Shown in pieces: positions 1 through 9,115 of a stretch of 64,000 bases of DNA (its first letter is position 1; every line of letters begins with the position of its first letter). A program made the translations under genes and the position numbers. The DNA is from Lentibacter sp. GTDB lineage: Bacteria > Pseudomonadota > Alphaproteobacteria > Rhodobacterales > Rhodobacteraceae. The stretch is from NCBI GenBank assembly GCA_016744435.1, contig JADGEJ010000010.1, forward strand, positions 35,650 through 99,649, read 5' to 3'. A model generated the notes under the pieces. It did no database searches, had not been told where the DNA came from, and saw nothing but the letters and a program-made list of their open reading frames with translations.

Positions 1-710
1 GCTGTTCGCCCGTCTTCTTCGAGGGCGAAGACGTTGCTGCCTTCGATGGCGACTGTCGTTAGCGCGCGCCCAAAACCTGCGCCGCTGTCGATGTTGACGC
101 GGTTGCCCATGTGCTCGGGCGCATCAACAGCCGTGTGGCCGTGGACGACGAGCCATTCGTGGGCGTCCTCAAAATTGAGGAAGGCGTCGCGGATCCAGAT
201 CAGGTCTTCCTCGGTTTGCCATTTGAGCGGCAGTTTGGGCTGGATGCCTGCGTGCACAAAGAGGCACGCGCCTTCCTCGGCGTAGAGCGGCAGGCTGGCC
301 AAGAATGCGCGGTGCTCGGCGGGCACGGCCTCAAGCGCGGCGGCGCGCAACTCGGCTTCCGGCAGAGAGGTGTCAACGCCGTATGAGGCCAGCGTGTCAA
401 GGCCGCCGAGGCGCTCGTGCAGCCAAGTATAGTCGGGGCGCATTTTGGGGTGTGTCGTGGCTCCGGTGCGCATGAAGGCCTCAAACATGCGGTCATGGTT
501 GCCCATCAGAACTGTCCAGTTGCGGCCTGCCTTGATGCCGCTCATGAGAGTTTCGATAACTGCGCGGCTGTCTGGGCCACGATCAACCAGATCACCAAGG
601 CTGACCACCCGCGCGTCAGGGCCACCGTCCATTTCGATCAGCGAAAGTGCGTCGAGCAGAAGCTCGTGCTGGCCGTGAATGTCACCGATGGCATAGATCG
701 TTTCGCTCAT
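1..710 (-). CDS. Metallophosphoesterase, PPP-type serine/threonine phosphatase family (3' end beyond window)
   Basis: The protein starts MSETIYAIGDIHGQ at 710 and stays open to base 1, so its C-terminus lies outside the window. The three metal-binding blocks of the calcineurin-like fold are visible: GDIHG (residues 9-13), GDLVDRG (39-45) and GNHD (70-73). A later VHAG and VHGHT supply the remaining metal-binding histidines. This layout fits the PPP branch that contains bacterial Ser/Thr phosphatases and ApaH-like diadenosine tetraphosphatases. Which substrate it cleaves cannot be told from sequence. It is divergent from the SulP gene at 821. Confidence 0.88.
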   Translation of the reverse strand, partial: MSETIYAIGDIHGQHELLLDALSLIEMDGGPDARVVSLGDLVDRGPDSRAVIETLMSGIKAGRNWTVLMGNHDRMFEAFMRTGATTHPKMRPDYTWLHERLGGLDTLASYGVDTSLPEAELRAAALEAVPAEHRAFLASLPLYAEEGACLFVHAGIQPKLPLKWQTEEDLIWIRDAFLNFEDAHEWLVVHGHTAVDAPEHMGNRVNIDSGAGFGRALTTVAIEGSNVFALEEDGRT

Positions 711-820
711 GCGGCGTTGGTATGCCCGAGGGGGCCGAAAGGCAAGGTGCTGGCTGCTTTGCCCCTTTCAAATTCGTAATGTTGAATATATATGGCAGGT
801 GACACCGAAGGACACGCGCC

Positions 821-2548
821 ATGAACATGAAGCCCAACCGCGACGCGCTGATGCGTTACATGCCGATTTTGGATTGGTCGCGAAGGTATGATCGCGACAC
901 GTTTGTGAGCGATGCTGTGGCGGCTTTGATCGTGACGATCATGCTCATCCCGCAGTCGCTGGCTTACGCATTGCTGGCGGGTTTGCCTGCCGAGATGGGG
1001 CTGTATGCGTCGATCTTGCCGCTGTTCGCTTACGCCGTTTTCGGCACCTCGCGCGCGCTGGCCGTGGGGCCTGTTGCTGTTGTCTCGCTGATGACGGCAG
1101 CGGCGATTGCCAACCTCGGCTTAACAGACGCTGCCAGCATCGCGCTGGCGGCGGGCACACTGGCGTTTATCTCCGGCGTGATCCTGACGGTGATGGGCGT
1201 GTTCAGGCTCGGCTTTCTGGCGAACTTTCTCAGCCATCCGGTTATCGCCGGGTTTATCACCGCATCGGGCCTGTTGATCGCCGCGAGCCAGCTCAAACAT
1301 ATCTTCGGGATCGACGCGCATGGCCATACGTTACCACAAATCCTGGGCTCGCTCCTGCGTGGCCTTGGCGGCTTCAGCTTCTTCACGCTTGTTATTGGCG
1401 TTAGCGCGACTGCGTTTTTGTTTTGGGTGCGTAAGGGCTTTAAGCCACTTCTGCTTTCGCTGGGCCTCAAGCCGCGCTTGGCAGAGCTTGTCGCCAAGGC
1501 AGGCCCTGTGCTCGCGGTGGCTGTAACGACGCTGTTTGTCTGGCTGTTTTCGCTTGATCAATACGGCGTCAGGGTTGTGGGCGATGTGCCAAGCGGCATG
1601 CCGCCCCTCACCATGCCATCGTTCAGCCCGAACCTTTGGAACGAGCTCTTCATCTCGGCGCTGCTGATCTCGATCATCGGCTTCGTGGAGTCTGTCTCTG
1701 TCGCGCAAACACTGGCCGCAAAGAAGCGTCAACGCATTGTGCCAGACCAAGAGCTTATCGGCCTTGGCACCTCAAACATCGCGGCGGCCGTCTCGGGGGG
1801 CTACCCTGTAACAGGCGGCTTCTCACGCTCGGTCGTCAACTATGACGCGGGCGCGGCAACACCAGCAGCGGGCGCGTTTACAGCCATCGGCATCCTGCTC
1901 GCGGCACTCTTGCTGACGCCGCTGATCTACTTTTTGCCCAAAGCCACATTGGCCGCGACGATCATTGTTGCGGTGCTCAGTCTTGTGGATTTCAGCCTTC
2001 TCAAACGCGCTTGGGGCTATAGCAAAGTTGACTTCGCCGCCGTTACCGCGACGATACTGCTCACACTTGGCTTTGGTGTTGAAGTCGGGGTATCAGCGGG
2101 CGTTCTGATCTCGATTGGGCTGCACCTCTACAGCACCTCGCGCCCGCATGTTGCCGAAGTTGGCCTTGTGCCCGGCACGCAGCACTTTCGCAACATTCAC
2201 CGCCACAACGTCGAAACTGTGCCGCATCTTGTGACGCTGCGTGTCGACGAAAGCCTCTACTTCGCCAACGCACATTTCCTAGAGGATTACGTCAGCGAGC
2301 GGGTTGTCTGCGACGAGCCTTTAAGCGACGTTGTGCTGATGTTCTCGGCGGTCAACGAGGTTGATCTGTCAGCCCTTGAAAGCCTTGAAGCGCTGAACCT
2401 CAAGCTCAAGGATATGAGTATCACACTGCACCTAAGCGAGGTTAAAGGCCCCGTCATGGACCGCCTCAAACGCAGCCACTTTCTTGCCGAAATGACAGGG
2501 CAGGTCTACCTCTCTCAGTTTGATGCTTGGGCCGCCTTGAAGGGCTGA
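821..2548 (+). CDS. SulP family inorganic anion transporter with C-terminal STAS domain
   Basis: 575 residues. The first ~430 residues are a polytopic membrane domain with the SulP signature near the N-terminus (IPQSLAYALLAGLPAEMGLY is the conserved first-helix block). A cytoplasmic STAS domain (about 445-560) follows, including VNEVDLSALESLEAL, the anti-sigma-antagonist-like core. SulP proteins carry sulfate, bicarbonate or other anions; sequence alone does not fix the substrate. The start ATG at 821 follows GAAGGAC. The gene stands alone, divergent from the phosphatase, and a GC-rich stem-loop begins at its stop codon. Confidence 0.92.
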   Translation: MNMKPNRDALMRYMPILDWSRRYDRDTFVSDAVAALIVTIMLIPQSLAYALLAGLPAEMGLYASILPLFAYAVFGTSRALAVGPVAVVSLMTAAAIANLGLTDAASIALAAGTLAFISGVILTVMGVFRLGFLANFLSHPVIAGFITASGLLIAASQLKHIFGIDAHGHTLPQILGSLLRGLGGFSFFTLVIGVSATAFLFWVRKGFKPLLLSLGLKPRLAELVAKAGPVLAVAVTTLFVWLFSLDQYGVRVVGDVPSGMPPLTMPSFSPNLWNELFISALLISIIGFVESVSVAQTLAAKKRQRIVPDQELIGLGTSNIAAAVSGGYPVTGGFSRSVVNYDAGAATPAAGAFTAIGILLAALLLTPLIYFLPKATLAATIIVAVLSLVDFSLLKRAWGYSKVDFAAVTATILLTLGFGVEVGVSAGVLISIGLHLYSTSRPHVAEVGLVPGTQHFRNIHRHNVETVPHLVTLRVDESLYFANAHFLEDYVSERVVCDEPLSDVVLMFSAVNEVDLSALESLEALNLKLKDMSITLHLSEVKGPVMDRLKRSHFLAEMTGQVYLSQFDAWAALKG

Positions 2549-2574
2549 GGCGCAGTCGTAACGACATGCGCCTC
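2547..2574 (+). terminator. Stem-loop at the end of the SulP gene
   Basis: GAGGCGCA pairs with TGCGCCTC around an inner GTCG/CGAC, giving a 12-pair stem with one bulged base that starts on the SulP stop codon. There is no strong T run after it, so a rho-independent role is only likely. Confidence 0.4.
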
Positions 2575-2633
2575 CTTACGAAGGTGCGAGAGGGCCCGGT
2601 GCTCCGATGGCTGCTTCAAGTCCGGAGCGGCCA

Positions 2634-3017
2634 TTAGATTGTCGGCTTCCAAGTGCCTTTCACATAGGTTGCTTCGCCATCACTCGGCCACGGAGGCATA
2701 GAGATGCAAATGAACTTAAGCGGTTCGTCCCCGACATTTCGATACTGAAACGAAGTTCCAACAGGAATGTCGATAGAAACTCCGGCCACCAATTTAGTGA
2801 CACGTTCATCTGCACTGTCTTTGCGCCAAATTTCCCCTGCCCCTTCAAGGACGTACCAGAACTCACTGACCGTTGCATGTACTGCTGCACGGTTGATTTG
2901 TTGCGGCGGGACAGTGCTATGGATCATGTTGCCAGTTGTCCCGTCCATAATAAAACGAATATCAGCCCCAGCGGGCGACTTGGCATCAGGCTCGATTGGG
3001 AGAGTCGTTTCTTTCAT
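2634..3017 (-). CDS. Small cupin-domain protein
   Basis: 127 residues with a single cupin barrel. The segment HATVSEFWYVLEGAGEIW (about 46-63) is cupin motif 1, and IPVGTSFQYRNVGDEPLKF is motif 2. Only part of the usual metal-binding His/Glu set is kept. The ATG at 3017 follows GAGGATGAATTG; a TTG just before it is less likely. Base use is poorer in G+C than the neighbours (28 of 60 in row 2761-2820, against 35 of 60 inside serA at 3301-3360), which suggests an acquired gene. Function unknown; small cupins include sugar-binding and stress proteins. Confidence 0.82.
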   Translation of the reverse strand: MKETTLPIEPDAKSPAGADIRFIMDGTTGNMIHSTVPPQQINRAAVHATVSEFWYVLEGAGEIWRKDSADERVTKLVAGVSIDIPVGTSFQYRNVGDEPLKFICISMPPWPSDGEATYVKGTWKPTI

Positions 3018-3104
3018 CAATTCATCCTCAAGCTAAGACACACAAATCAAGTCCAATAAAGAGAATGTCAACGACCAGTCGCCTGCACAGCCGCCATCCG
3101 TAAC

Positions 3105-3146
3105 GACAAAAGGCCCGCCCGGCAGTTATCCGTGGCGGGCCTTTCT
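3105..3146 (-). terminator. Rho-independent terminator of serA
   Basis: On the minus strand AAAGGCCCGCC (3144-3134) pairs with GGCGGGCCTTT (3119-3109) across a 14-base loop and runs into TTTTGTCGTT. It lies 20 bases beyond the serA stop codon. Confidence 0.85.
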
Positions 3147-3163
3147 AGCGGTCTTGGAGCCGT

Positions 3164-4759
3164 TTAGGTGACGTCAAATTCCATCGACTTGATCTGCTGG
3201 AACATGCCCGTTGCTTTGAGCTTGTCGAGCACAGCTTGCTCTGGCTGCTTATCAAGATAAAGCAGCGCGATGGCTTCACCGCCAGCACCTGAGCGGCCGA
3301 GCGTAAAGTTGGCGATGTTGGCGCCCTCTTCACCCATCGTTTGGCCCAAGGTGCCGATGATACCGGGCGCATCCTGGTTGGTTGTGTAGAGCATGTGGCG
3401 GCCAACTTCGGCGTCGATGTTGATGCCTTTGATCTGGATGAAGCGCGGCTTGCCGTCTGAGAAAACCGTGCCGCCAATAGAGCGCTCGCGCTGCTCTGTC
3501 ACAACCGTGACTTTGACGTAACCGTCAAATGCGCCCGACTTGTCCTGGCTCGTTGTCGAGATTTTCACGCCGCGCTCTTTGGCGATAACCGGAGCTGAAA
3601 CCATGTTCACATCCGGGTTCACGGCTTTCATGATGCCCGCCACGACAGAGCAGTTGAGCGCTTCGAGATTCATCTCTGACGCAACACCGTCGTAGAGGAT
3701 GTTGATGGCCTTGATCGGCTCGTCTGTGAGCTGGCCGATGAAGTTTCCGAGGTGGCCAGACAGGCTGATCCACGGGCCCATGACCTTGGCTTCTTCCGCT
3801 GTCACGCTTGGCATGTTGAGAGCGTTCTCAACCGCGCCTGTGAGCAGATAGTTTGACATCTGGTCAGCCACTTGCAGCGCGACGTTTTCTTGGGCCTCAG
3901 TGGTGGCCGCGCCGAGGTGCGGCGTGCAGACAACGTTGGGCAGGCCGAACAGCGGGTTTTCTGTGGCGGGCTCTTTTGAGAACACGTCAAAGGCAGCGCC
4001 AGCAACGTGGCCCGACTTGAGTGCATCGGCGAGCGCCTCTTCGTCAACCAAGCCACCGCGTGCACAGTTGATGATGCGAACGCCTTTTTTGGTTTTCGCA
4101 AGGTTCTCGCGGCTGAGGATATTTTTGGTTTGCTCAGTGAAAGGCACGTGCAGCGTGATGAAGTCAGCGCGCGCGAGAAGCTCGTCGAGTTCGACTTTTT
4201 CGACGCCCATCTTATCGGCCTTCTCTTCCGAGAGGAACGGGTCAAACGCGACAACTTTCATGCGAAGGCCGCGCGCACGGTCGCAGACGATGCCGCCGAT
4301 ATTGCCAGCGCCAATAACCCCGAGGGTTTTGTTGGTCAGCTCGGTGCCCATAAACTTGGACTTTTCCCATTTGCCCGCATGTGTAGAGGCGCTTGCTTCG
4401 GGGATCTGGCGGGCGACTGCGAACATCATCGCGATGGCGTGCTCTGCCGTTGTGATCATGTTGCCGAACGGCGTGTTCATCACGATCACGCCTTTTTGGC
4501 TGGCTGCTTCCTTGTCGATGTTGTCGGTGCCGATGCCTGCGCGCGCTATGACTTTAAGTTTGTCAGCTGCGGCGAGGATCGTCGGGGTTACACGCGTCGC
4601 CGAGCGGATGGCAAGGCCGTCATAGTTGCCGATAATTTCGGCGAGCTTGTCTTTGTCTTTGCCAAGGTCTGGCATGAAGTCGACATCAATCCCGCGGTCG
4701 CGGAAGATCTGAACGGCGGTTTCTGAGAGTTTGTCTGAGACGAGAACTTTCGGTGCCAT
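3164..4759 (-). CDS. serA: D-3-phosphoglycerate dehydrogenase
   Basis: 531 residues, the long (type I) form. It oxidises 3-phosphoglycerate to 3-phosphohydroxypyruvate with NAD, the first step of serine synthesis. The NAD fold has GVIGAGNIGG near residue 150. The catalytic Arg lies in INCARGGLVDEEAL, with the Glu and His further on (TPHLGAATTEAQ). After residue ~320 comes the intervening allosteric-substrate-binding domain, then a C-terminal ACT domain (NQDAPGIIGTLGQTMG). The gene is downstream of serC on the same strand with a 99-base gap holding a double palindrome; a terminator follows it. Confidence 0.97.
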   Translation of the reverse strand: MAPKVLVSDKLSETAVQIFRDRGIDVDFMPDLGKDKDKLAEIIGNYDGLAIRSATRVTPTILAAADKLKVIARAGIGTDNIDKEAASQKGVIVMNTPFGNMITTAEHAIAMMFAVARQIPEASASTHAGKWEKSKFMGTELTNKTLGVIGAGNIGGIVCDRARGLRMKVVAFDPFLSEEKADKMGVEKVELDELLARADFITLHVPFTEQTKNILSRENLAKTKKGVRIINCARGGLVDEEALADALKSGHVAGAAFDVFSKEPATENPLFGLPNVVCTPHLGAATTEAQENVALQVADQMSNYLLTGAVENALNMPSVTAEEAKVMGPWISLSGHLGNFIGQLTDEPIKAINILYDGVASEMNLEALNCSVVAGIMKAVNPDVNMVSAPVIAKERGVKISTTSQDKSGAFDGYVKVTVVTEQRERSIGGTVFSDGKPRFIQIKGINIDAEVGRHMLYTTNQDAPGIIGTLGQTMGEEGANIANFTLGRSGAGGEAIALLYLDKQPEQAVLDKLKATGMFQQIKSMEFDVT

Positions 4760-4803
4760 GTGTTTGGTCCTTTTCGGAGAATGACGTCGCCACGGGCGGT
4801 GGC

Positions 4804-4848
4804 GGAATTTTTGGAAAATTCCGGCCCGTTTTCTTTGGAAGAAAACGG
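4804..4848. repeat. Double palindrome element, copy 1 (serC-serA gap)
   Basis: Two perfect hairpins lie side by side: GGAATTTT/AAAATTCC with loop TGG (4804-4822) and CCGTTTTCTT/AAGAAAACGG with loop TGG (4826-4848). The same pair recurs at 22542-22586 and 42643-42685. Here it lies inside the presumed serC-serA transcript. Confidence 0.85.
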
Positions 4849-4858
4849 CTCCGGTACT

Positions 4859-6028
4859 TTAAGCCTGCGCTGCGATTTCGGCCTCAAAGGCGAACTCGAG
4901 CCAAGGCAGCATTGCCGCGATGTCAGCGGTTTCAACCGTGCCACCACACCAGACACGCAGGCCGGCTGGCGCGTCGCGGTATGCGCCGACGTCCAAAGCA
5001 GCGCCTTCGGTTTCGAGGCGTTTGGCCACGGCTTTGGCGAAAGCGGCACCGTCTTTGATGCGCGCATCTGTGAACTTGAGGCAGACCGAAGTGTTGGAGC
5101 GCGTGGCGTCGTCAACCGCGAGGTTGGCGATCCAGTCGCGGCTCGCGCAGAAATCCCAGATAGCACCTGCGTTGGCATTGGCTCGCGCCATCATGCCCTC
5201 AAGGCCGCCAACCGAGCGCGCCCAGTCGAGTGCGACGAGGTAGTCTTCAACGGCGAGCATTGAAGGCGTGTTGATGGTTGCGCCAGCAAAGATGCCGTCG
5301 ATCAGCTTGCCGCCTTTGGTGAGGCGGAAGATTTTTGGCAAAGGCCATGCGGGCGTGTAGCTTTCGAGGCGTTCCACAGCGCGCGGGCTGAGGATGATCA
5401 TGCCATGCGCCGCTTCGCCGCCGAGCACTTTTTGCCAGCTAAACGTCGTCACATCGAGTTTGTCCCAAGGCAGGTCCATCGCGAAGGCGGCTGATGTCGC
5501 GTCGCAAATGGTGAGGCCTTCGCGGCTTGCAGGGATCACGTCGCCCGAGGCCACGCGCACGCCTGATGTCGTGCCGTTCCATGTGAAGACAACGTCGGTG
5601 TTGTAGTCAAGCGCGGCCATGTCGACGATCTCGCCGTAGTCGGCTGTCTTGACTGTCGCGTCGAGCTTGAGCTGTTTGACAACGTCCGTGACCCAGCCAG
5701 CGCCGAAGCTTTCCCACGCGACCATGGTTGCGGGGCGCGCGCCGAGCATGCTCCACATCGCCATTTCCATAGCGCCCGTGTCTGACGCAGGCACGATGCC
5801 GATCTTGTAGTCAGAAGGTATGCCGAGCAGCTCGCGCGTCTCTTCGATGGCGGCTTTCAGCTTGTCTTTGCCAACAGCAGCGCGGTGCGAGCGGCCCAAG
5901 GGCGCGTCGGCGAGCTTTGCGAGATCAAATGTGGGGATTTTGGCGCAAGGGCCAGAAGAGAAACGTGGGTTCGCCGGGACGGCGACAGGTTTCGTGTTCG
6001 GCCGCGTAGCCGGTTGTTGATTAGCCAT
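4859..6028 (-). CDS. serC: Phosphoserine aminotransferase
   Basis: 389 residues from ATG 6028 ([19 protein letters not shown]). It converts 3-phosphohydroxypyruvate and glutamate to phosphoserine and 2-oxoglutarate using [16 protein letters not shown] near the N-terminus matches alphaproteobacterial SerC, and the PLP lysine is in [15 protein letters not shown]. An upstream in-frame extension to 6133 is rejected because AAGGAT sits 9 bases before ATG 6028 and the longer frame would run through the structured leader. serA follows on the same strand; serB is divergent. Confidence 0.96.
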   Translation of the reverse strand: MANQQPATRPNTKPVAVPANPRFSSGPCAKIPTFDLAKLADAPLGRSHRAAVGKDKLKAAIEETRELLGIPSDYKIGIVPASDTGAMEMAMWSMLGARPATMVAWESFGAGWVTDVVKQLKLDATVKTADYGEIVDMAALDYNTDVVFTWNGTTSGVRVASGDVIPASREGLTICDATSAAFAMDLPWDKLDVTTFSWQKVLGGEAAHGMIILSPRAVERLESYTPAWPLPKIFRLTKGGKLIDGIFAGATINTPSMLAVEDYLVALDWARSVGGLEGMMARANANAGAIWDFCASRDWIANLAVDDATRSNTSVCLKFTDARIKDGAAFAKAVAKRLETEGAALDVGAYRDAPAGLRVWCGGTVETADIAAMLPWLEFAFEAEIAAQA

Positions 6029-6047
6029 TGATGCTATCCTTACAGAT

Positions 6048-6118
6048 AAATGCCCCTCGTTAGGGAGGGGTGTCCTGCCCCCGCTGCTAAAGCGCTCAGC
6101 CCCCTTTCGCAAGCGCAG
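6048..6118 (-). ncRNA. Candidate serC leader RNA
   Basis: The untranslated leader of serC, read on the minus strand, has two ordered structures. First is a stem of GCGCTTGCG with partners further on, including TGAGCGCTTTAGC. Then comes GGGGGCAGGACACCCCTCC and a closing hairpin CCCCTC/GAGGGG just before the ribosome site. Layout and place agree with my memory of the serC RNA motif described upstream of serC-serA in alphaproteobacteria (Rfam serC). That family is thought to regulate serine synthesis in cis; its ligand is not known to me. No covariance model was run. Confidence 0.6.
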
Positions 6119-6186
6119 AAATGACGCTATCACGCCGTTTAACGCGCAAATTACTGCAAAATTGCCTACGATCGGAAACTTCCCCC

Positions 6187-7065
6187 ATGTTTACAGCCAC
6201 TTTGTTAACCTCTCCAAAGGCCCCTTCGCTCGCCGCGAGCATGGTTGAGAACCTGCGCAACGCTTGGGGCGGCGGCGAGGCGCATTGGCTCGCACTTGGC
6301 GAAGCCGCCGAGTTTGAAATGGCGTCGATGCCGGGCAACCAGTGGGACGTCTGGGCTGATTTGCAGAAGCTCGGCGTTGACCTTGTGGTGCAGCCCACCG
6401 AGGGGCGGCGCAAGAAAATGCTGCTGGCCGACATGGACAGCACGATGATCGAGCAAGAGTGCATCGACGAGCTGGCCGAAGAGGCCGGTGTTGGCGCGCA
6501 TGTGAAAGACATCACCGCGAAGGCGATGAACGGCGAACTCGACTTTGACGGTGCTTTGAAAGAGCGCGTCGCACTTCTCAAAGGCCTGCCAGAGAGCATC
6601 ATCAGCAAGGTGCTCGCCGAGCGCATCAGCCTGATGCCCGGCGCGAAAGCACTGCTCGCAACGATGAAAGCAAATGGCGCTTATGCGGCGCTGGTGTCGG
6701 GTGGCTTCACGGCATTTACCGCCAAAGTCGCGGGCGAGCTTGGCTTTGACGAAAACCGCGCCAACACGCTGCACATCGAAGATGGCGCTCTTGCAGGCAC
6801 TGTCGCAATGCCGATCCTTGGCCGCGAGGCCAAGGTGCAGGCGCTTGAGGAGATCACTGCGCGTCTGAGCCTCACCGTACAAGACGTGCTCGCAGTTGGC
6901 GACGGCGCAAACGACCTTGGCATGCTCACAATCGCGGGCAGCGGCGTGGCGCTTCACGCCAAGCCGAGCGTGGCAGCCGAGTGCAACATTCGTATCAACC
7001 ACGGCGACCTGACGGCGCTGCTGTTTGTGCAGGGTTATGCGAAGTCAGAATTCATAGCCGTCTAA
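6187..7065 (+). CDS. serB: Phosphoserine phosphatase
   Basis: 292 residues from ATG 6187 ([15 protein letters not shown]). It is a HAD-family enzyme that removes phosphate from phosphoserine, the last step of serine synthesis. HAD motif I is [19 protein letters not shown] (two catalytic Asp), motif II is LVSGGFTAF, motif III uses a Lys near [13 protein letters not shown], and motif IV is [12 protein letters not shown]. An N-terminal ~75-residue part replaces the ACT region of longer SerBs. The in-frame ATG at 6121 would overlap the divergent serC leader and is less likely. The ribosome site is weak (CGGAAA). Confidence 0.95.
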   Translation: MFTATLLTSPKAPSLAASMVENLRNAWGGGEAHWLALGEAAEFEMASMPGNQWDVWADLQKLGVDLVVQPTEGRRKKMLLADMDSTMIEQECIDELAEEAGVGAHVKDITAKAMNGELDFDGALKERVALLKGLPESIISKVLAERISLMPGAKALLATMKANGAYAALVSGGFTAFTAKVAGELGFDENRANTLHIEDGALAGTVAMPILGREAKVQALEEITARLSLTVQDVLAVGDGANDLGMLTIAGSGVALHAKPSVAAECNIRINHGDLTALLFVQGYAKSEFIAV

Positions 7066-7133
7066 GCCAGCCACACGCGCCCATCAAGAAACCTGCATGC
7101 GCTTGCGCATTCCTTTGGGTCAAACCCCGCGTA

Positions 7134-7163
7134 AACGAAAATGGGGCAGCGCAGTGCTGCCCC
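7134..7163 (-). terminator. Terminator of the solute-binding protein gene (shared with serB side)
   Basis: GGGGCAGC/GCTGCCCC is a perfect 8-pair stem with a 5-base loop (7143-7163). On the minus strand it is followed by ATTTTCGTTT, making a good terminator for the gene ending at 7190. On the plus strand the following GTCTCATGTTTT is weaker but could also stop serB transcripts. Confidence 0.75.
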
Positions 7164-7189
7164 GTCTCATGTTTTGAAGGCCTTGCGCC

Positions 7190-8851
7190 TTAGGCTTCCC
7201 AGCCCAAACGCGCCGGATCAATCTCAAACGCGATATGGTGTTCGCCGCCTTTGAGGTTGTCTTTCGTGTGGTTATAGAGCGAGCGCCAGTATGGCTGGAT
7301 CGTCACAGCGTCGTCTTGCAACATCTTCTCGCCTGCTTCCATCAGCTTCTTGCGCGCCGCAACATCAGGCGTTGCGAGCGCTTTGGTCAGGATGGCGTCA
7401 AACTCAGGGTTCGCATAGCCAAATTCGTTCCAAGCCTCACCTGTGCGGTAAGCCAGAGCCCAAATCTGAACGCCAAGCGGGCGCGGGTTCCAGTTGGTCG
7501 AGCTGAACGGGTATTTCACCCAGTCGTTCCAGAACGTTGAGCCTGGCAGAACAGTCCGCTTCACGTTGAAGCCCGCGTCGCGCAGCTGGGCTGCTACGGC
7601 GTCGGTTGTGTTCTTGCGCCATGCGTCGTCGATCGAGTGAATTTCCATCTCGAAGTCGCCCATGCCAGCTTCGTCTAGAAGCGCCTTCGCGCCTGCCGGA
7701 TCATGCTTTGGCATGCCAACGTCAACATACTCAGGGTGCGCAGGAGCAACATGGTGGTTCGCCGCCACAATGCCGCGGCCTTCATAGCCAAGCTCAAGCA
7801 GCACGTTGTTGTCGACAGCCATAGCGATAGCCTGACGCACTTTTTTGTCGGCGTAAGGCTTCTTGCCGTCAACTTCAGCAAGCTGGTTGGGGCGGATAAC
7901 GATAGTCGATGACGTGGCAACTTCGTGCTGCACCCAGCCGTCCATTGTGCCCAAGATGTCGATAAAGTCGCCATCGACAGAATACATCATGTCAACTTCG
8001 TCGGCTTCAGCCGCCGCAACCCAAGCTGACGGGTCTGTGCCGTAGTCGATATACTCAACACGGTCAGCATAGGCGCCGTTGCCTTTGTTCCACCAGTGCT
8101 CGTCGTTCTTCACAAGCACGCCTTTGACGCCAACTTCGAGGCGTTCAGGCTTGTACGGGCCAGTGCCGATCGGGTTGCTCAAAGCGGTGTCAGCCGTGAA
8201 CGACGAGTGAACAACAGCCGCCGGATAGTCGGCCATGCCTGCGATCAACGAAATGTCTGGCGCTGGCAAATTGAGCTTCACTGTGTGTGCGTCAACAACT
8301 TCAATCGCGCCCTCAACGGCCTTGCTTGTGGCGTCGTCGATCAGCGTTGCCATGCGGCCCGCCATCGAATTGCCTTCAACGGCTTTGTCACACCAGCCAG
8401 TAATGTTGCGCGCGACATCTTCAGCTGTGAAGTCGTCGCCATTGTTCCACTTGACGCCTTTGCGAACATGCAGCGTATAGCTTGTCGCGTCATCGTTCAC
8501 GTCCCAGCTTTCAAGCAGGTAAGGTGAAAACGAGCCGTCGTTGTTCCATTTGACAAGATACTCAAGCCAGCCACGTGAGAAGTTGGCGATTTGCGACCAG
8601 TCATATGTGCGCGGGTCTTTCAGAGCGCGCACTTCTTGCTGGATGCGCACAGTGCCGCCAGCCTTCATGTGGCCATCAGCGTAAGCAGGTGTGGCCATAC
8701 CGAGCATGCCATAAGCCGTTGCCGCCGTCGCGCCAAACGTACTTGCCATCGCGATAAACTCGCGGCGGCTAACTTCGTCTTCGCCGATTTTGCCAACTTG
8801 GTCCGTAATAACCTTTGGCATCGGCTTACCGGTGCGTGTGAAAAAATTCAT
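7190..8851 (-). CDS. ABC transporter substrate-binding protein, family 5 (peptide/opine/nickel type), Tat-exported
   Basis: 553 residues. A twin-arginine signal is seen at [18 protein letters not shown] (about 28-45), with probable cleavage after AYA|DG. The body is a family 5 extracellular binding protein ([20 protein letters not shown] and the [10 protein letters not shown] helix). Such proteins deliver peptides, opines or similar solutes to an ABC permease. No permease or ATPase gene is next to it: serB is convergent and a nitroreductase gene divergent, so it is an orphan here. GGGAG precedes ATG 8851 by 6 bases. Confidence 0.9.
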   Translation of the reverse strand: MNFFTRTGKPMPKVITDQVGKIGEDEVSRREFIAMASTFGATAATAYGMLGMATPAYADGHMKAGGTVRIQQEVRALKDPRTYDWSQIANFSRGWLEYLVKWNNDGSFSPYLLESWDVNDDATSYTLHVRKGVKWNNGDDFTAEDVARNITGWCDKAVEGNSMAGRMATLIDDATSKAVEGAIEVVDAHTVKLNLPAPDISLIAGMADYPAAVVHSSFTADTALSNPIGTGPYKPERLEVGVKGVLVKNDEHWWNKGNGAYADRVEYIDYGTDPSAWVAAAEADEVDMMYSVDGDFIDILGTMDGWVQHEVATSSTIVIRPNQLAEVDGKKPYADKKVRQAIAMAVDNNVLLELGYEGRGIVAANHHVAPAHPEYVDVGMPKHDPAGAKALLDEAGMGDFEMEIHSIDDAWRKNTTDAVAAQLRDAGFNVKRTVLPGSTFWNDWVKYPFSSTNWNPRPLGVQIWALAYRTGEAWNEFGYANPEFDAILTKALATPDVAARKKLMEAGEKMLQDDAVTIQPYWRSLYNHTKDNLKGGEHHIAFEIDPARLGWEA

Positions 8852-9115
8852 GTATATCTCCCGTGGACATTTTAGTCCTTCGTTTCGTTTTTGTCCGCTT
8901 TTTCAAGCAGATTCCCCTGCTTTACTACAGCAGCCTTCTCAACCCTAAGCATCGAATCACCATCCGGCAAGCCCGTCATGATCACATTCCGCATCACATT
9001 CCGCCCTGTAAAACTTTAAGGCGAGTGGCGTTTGCAGAGCCTTACCGGACGGCATAACCAGACTTGACGTTTGAGGCCCTAACCCCGACATGGAGAGGAA
9101 CGACAGGAGACACTC

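Noticed and set aside
4860..5263. Plus-strand frame inside serC
   Set aside because: It is a shadow of serC, which has its PLP lysine motif and normal length on the other strand.
6121..6186. Longer serB start at 6121
   Set aside because: It would place coding sequence over the divergent serC leader; ATG 6187 gives the usual N-terminus.
8852..9115. Small open frames in the gap between the solute-binding protein and nitroreductase genes
   Set aside because: No ribosome site, no family features, and different frames compete; the gap shows nothing I can support beyond promoter space.
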